In this document: piece after piece, positions 61,101 through 64,000 of the stretch | Layout: each line of letters begins with the position of its first letter | Position numbering within the stretch: position 1 is the stretch's first letter | Assembly (NCBI GenBank): GCA_008360975.2 | Contig: CM039211.1 | Location: forward strand, 70,143,965 to 70,207,964 | Source of the DNA: Lichenostomus cassidix | Taxonomy: Eukaryota > Chordata > Aves > Passeriformes > Meliphagidae | Direction of reading: 5' to 3' | DNA: 64,000 nt | Position numbers and translations under genes: made by a program | Notes under the pieces: model-generated | Database searches by the model: none | The model's input: the letters and a program-made list of their open reading frames with translations, nothing else | Told to the model about the DNA's origin: nothing

Positions 61101-62970
61101 TCTAGTCAAACCATACATTTAATGTATGATTTGGTTTGGCTTAATTAAACAAAGCATTTGCTATTGTCTGCATTCTGTATGTATTTGGGGATTGGTTGAG
61201 GATTTGGGTTTTTGATATCTTTTTTTCAGCATTGTTGTGTGGGTTCTTTTTCCCTGTTTCCCTGTTTGTTTAGTGATAATATAGCCACGTTTCAGCATAA
61301 ATTGTTATTTCGAAAGTGAACAATGCATTTCAGCACTTTAAGATAAAAAATGTGGATTGTTGTGGTTCAGGGAAACTCTTCTGTCTCTTTCAGGAGAGCT
61401 TGAAGCAGCTAGCTGATGTTTGCCAAAATGGCAAATTAAATTGTTTGCCTGAAATTGTCTTCCTGATCGTTTTAAGCCTGAATTTCTTTGAAAATCCATC
61501 TAGTTTAAGGTGTTGACCCTGACTATGTTCAAAGAAAATAAGGAAATCAGGGAGTTTAAAAAAAAAAGGGGGAGATGCTGATGGTTAGGATGGGAAGTGA
61601 AGCACATTGAAGAAGGTCCTTGATCTACGAAATGATAAATAGAAGGGAGGTCAGGGAGAAGCGCCCTGGAACCACTAATTTGCAAGAGCCTCCTATATCA
61701 TTAAGCATCCACTTTTCTGAGCAGGCAAAAAATTAAAATTGTGACTAGTTTTAGGGACATAATTCTACATCAGTAAAACTCCATCTTGCTGACCACAGCC
61801 ATATGCAGCTATTGCTGAACTAAACACTTTGAAAACAGTGGAAGGCTGATTTACCTGTCAGAAAGTGTTAAAACTCCTGGCAGAGTCAAAATTAGAAGTT
61901 AAAATGCCCTATTTTACTCTACCTTCTGCAGTAGTGCTGTACCTTTAATTTTCATAATCTCTGCAGCTTTAAATTCAACATTTATTTTTAACACATATAT
62001 TTTAATGAAACATGAAATATAAAACGAAACTCCAGTCTGCCTCCTATGAGCATGGAGAGAAATCCTAATTACCTGTTTCAAAAGTGTGAAGCTCTTTCTA
62101 ATTTTCCAGCAGCCAGGTTCCTTAGACAGCACTCAGCATTATAACTATTTATGCCAATTGTGCTATTTCATGCATAAAATTACCGCATTATTGTTGGAAT
62201 AGATGCTGGAGAGATATCTAAGCAGGGTGTAATCACTTCACTTTCTATCAAATTGTGCTTCTGAAAGGTATCATAAATTTTATTAGAAGGCAAGAGGCTA
62301 ATGGAAGCCAATCAGCGTTAATGCTGATAAAATTGCTTGTATTTTACATTATAAAACCGGGAGATATTTTTATCCTAAGGTTCCCTTTTGTTTTATTAAG
62401 AGTGTATCATGGAAACTAGGGTACAATAGTACAACAGAGGGCTGTCAGTGAGCCTCTACTTTTTCTGTTCCTGGCTTAGCTTACATAAAAGTTTGTGTCT
62501 CAAGATGCTTTCAGATCTTTGATGGTGTAAAGGGAGTGCAAAATAGGTTCCACAAACACTCAGGTCTGCTGACTTGCACAAGTCTTTACAATGATGAGGT
62601 GCATCTCTGATGAAAATATTTATGTCCCAAATGTTATTTGGTGTTTTTATTGTTCAAGCTAATTGTTTTCTATTAGGCTGCCTATAGAATCTGGAGAGGG
62701 ATAGTTTTTATGACTCCCCAGCTTATTTTTAAAGCTCCACAGTAGAAGAATTAGAGTGGATTTTGATATGGGAAGGATGAGAATACAGAAATGGGGATGG
62801 AAAAAAGGGAGCTTTACCCATCAAGAAGTAATTGAATGCGATTTAAAGAAATTGGTCTACTCTGATGGTAAATTAAAAGTTCTTTTTTTCTACCTGTTAA
62901 TAAAATTTTGTACTTAACGGTGCCACATTCATGCAGTCATTTGCAAAACAGCTGGTTCAAATTAGTTTCC
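61101..62970. other. Single-copy sequence, no gene seen
   Basis: No gene or known repeat. 62150-62400 is a repeat-free A+T-rich stretch with several motif-like words (TTTCATGCATAAAATTA, CAATCAGCGTTAATGCTGAT). An A run at 61558-61567 precedes GGGGGAG. Confidence 0.5.
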
Positions 62971-62990
62971 TTTTTTTTTTTTTTTTTTTT
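62971..62990. repeat. 20-bp T run
   Basis: Twenty consecutive T bases (A run on the minus strand). It lies about 30 bases left of the MIR-like fragment but is not clearly part of it. Confidence 0.95.
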
Positions 62991-63019
62991 CCAACTGCAT
63001 CAGGTAAGTGTGGTTGCTG

Positions 63020-63110
63020 CTGACCTGTAGTTGGGGAAACTGAGACACCAGAAGGTGATGAGCCAAGATCCCAGAGAGGGGATTGGCGGCAGATTTCATT
63101 CTGTAAAGGA
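63020..63110 (-). repeat. Ancient MIR-like SINE fragment
   Basis: TGTAGTTGGGGAAACTGAGA, CACCAGAAGGTGATGAGCCA, AGATCCCAGAGAGGGGATTG and GCGGCAGATTTC follow the antisense MIR order (GATGAGGAAACTGAGGC...GAGGTTAAGTGACTTGCCCAAGGTCACAC...GTGGCAGAGC). Good agreement at both ends, diverged in the middle. Confidence 0.6.
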
Positions 63111-64000
63111 GGTAGTGATTCACAGGTAGCAGCATTTGGTGAATGCATTGAGTATTTACAAAGTGTGTGTGGTTTGTAACGCCCTGGCACTGCAGGGACA
63201 GCACCTTTCCAGGCTCTGAAAATCCCCATTCAAACACCTGCTTTGCCTGACATGAATACTTATGTTCATCCACAACATATACACTGTCCTTGCACATAAA
63301 GCAAATATTTACACAGCCACTTTTCAGGGCATTATTTGTAGCATTATTAATGTTATTAACATTATTTGCACTGCACATGAAGAAGCCTCCAGGACAGGGT
63401 GTTTTGTGTCACACACTGTACAAACACATGGCAAAGGACAGTCCCAGCACTGTTGGATTAACAATCTAAATAGATAAGGCAAACAGAGGCTGGGAGAAGC
63501 AGCCCTGGGTACCCTGAGCAGGCAGGTTTTCCTGTGTTTAAGAAGGCAGATGACAGGTACTTGAGCTAGGATCAGTTCGCAACTTTGCCACAGATTTTCT
63601 GTGTAATGCATTACTTAATCACTCCGCAATTCCTCGGATTTCCACAGGAGTAATGTCACCAATTTATTCCAAGTTTCCTTCAGGTCTAAAATTGCTGGTG
63701 CCTAGACCCAACCCCAGCTAATGAAAAAGAGTCATTGACAGGATTTGGCCCATTACTGAATTCATATTCCTGCCTCAGGTAGTCATGCATATTCCTGTCA
63801 AAGCCCACATAGTGTAACACTTGGTGTTAATGGAGTCACAGGAAGGATGGATTTGTTCTCATCCAACTACATGTTTTAATTCAAAGACCACATTACTGTT
63901 CTGGTGATAGATTAGATAAGAGCAAAATATGTTTTTTTTCTTTTAATTCCAATTATGTTTTAAAATGCTGTTTCTGGTTGGCTGTTATTTATTTGCAGGG
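63111..64000. other. Single-copy sequence, no gene seen
   Basis: Minus-strand frames of 90-138 codons at 62957-63611 overlap one another and the MIR-like relic, and none resembles a known protein. ATTATT-type words at 63330-63368 give TAATGTTATTAACATTATTTG, a small near-palindrome. Otherwise unremarkable. Confidence 0.5.

Overview
The window looks like a piece of a gene-poor, intergenic or deep intronic region of a bird chromosome, most likely from a songbird (Passeriformes). The evidence is the repeat content. There are several 5'-truncated CR1 LINE copies with the typical avian 3' end. There is one SINE whose head is a degenerate tRNA-Ile and whose tail is a CR1 3' end, an architecture known from passerines (TguSINE1-type). 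There are also two endogenous-retrovirus LTRs. The DNA is A+T-rich, shows no CpG island, and no open frame on either strand resembles a known protein. I call no host protein-coding gene. I found no functional tRNA, rRNA, snRNA or CRISPR.

Layout: positions 1-16841 are mostly single-copy A+T-rich DNA with the tRNA-Ile/CR1 SINE (545-695), a long A/C-only tract (1121-1398), a GTTT microsatellite (7741-7773) and two ancient MIR-like SINE remnants (11055-11950). Positions 16842-18010 hold the 5' end of an endogenous retrovirus: a complete-looking 5' LTR with a duplicated U3 block, TATA box and poly(A) signal, then a lysine-tRNA-like primer binding site and leader with a candidate splice donor. No gag, pol or env is recognisable.

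Positions 21240-27894 are the CR1-rich part, including one CR1 (23470-24138) split by an ERVL-type LTR fragment. A 633-bp antisense CR1 lies at 27262-27894. Positions 28000-52000 are mainly single-copy DNA with A/C tracts, an irregular tandem repeat (30904-31026), a possible hAT-type DNA transposon end (32546-32640), small CR1/MIR fragments and a possible L3-like relic (49580-49800).

Positions 52031-52760 carry the most unusual item: a decayed antisense LINE of the L1 type, recognised from reverse-transcriptase and pre-RT motifs (GPDGCPIEF; an ILRGELLGF block) spread over shifted frames. L1 elements are rare relics in birds. The rest (52761-64000) is single-copy DNA with a 29-bp duplication beside a perfect hairpin, another long A/C tract (59674-59940) and small CR1 and MIR-like fragments.

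No genes cooperate here. The history is one of repeated retroelement insertion and decay in neutral-looking DNA, with a few unrepeated, motif-dense stretches that could be regulatory and can only be tested by alignment to other genomes. I did not find evidence for a new biological system.
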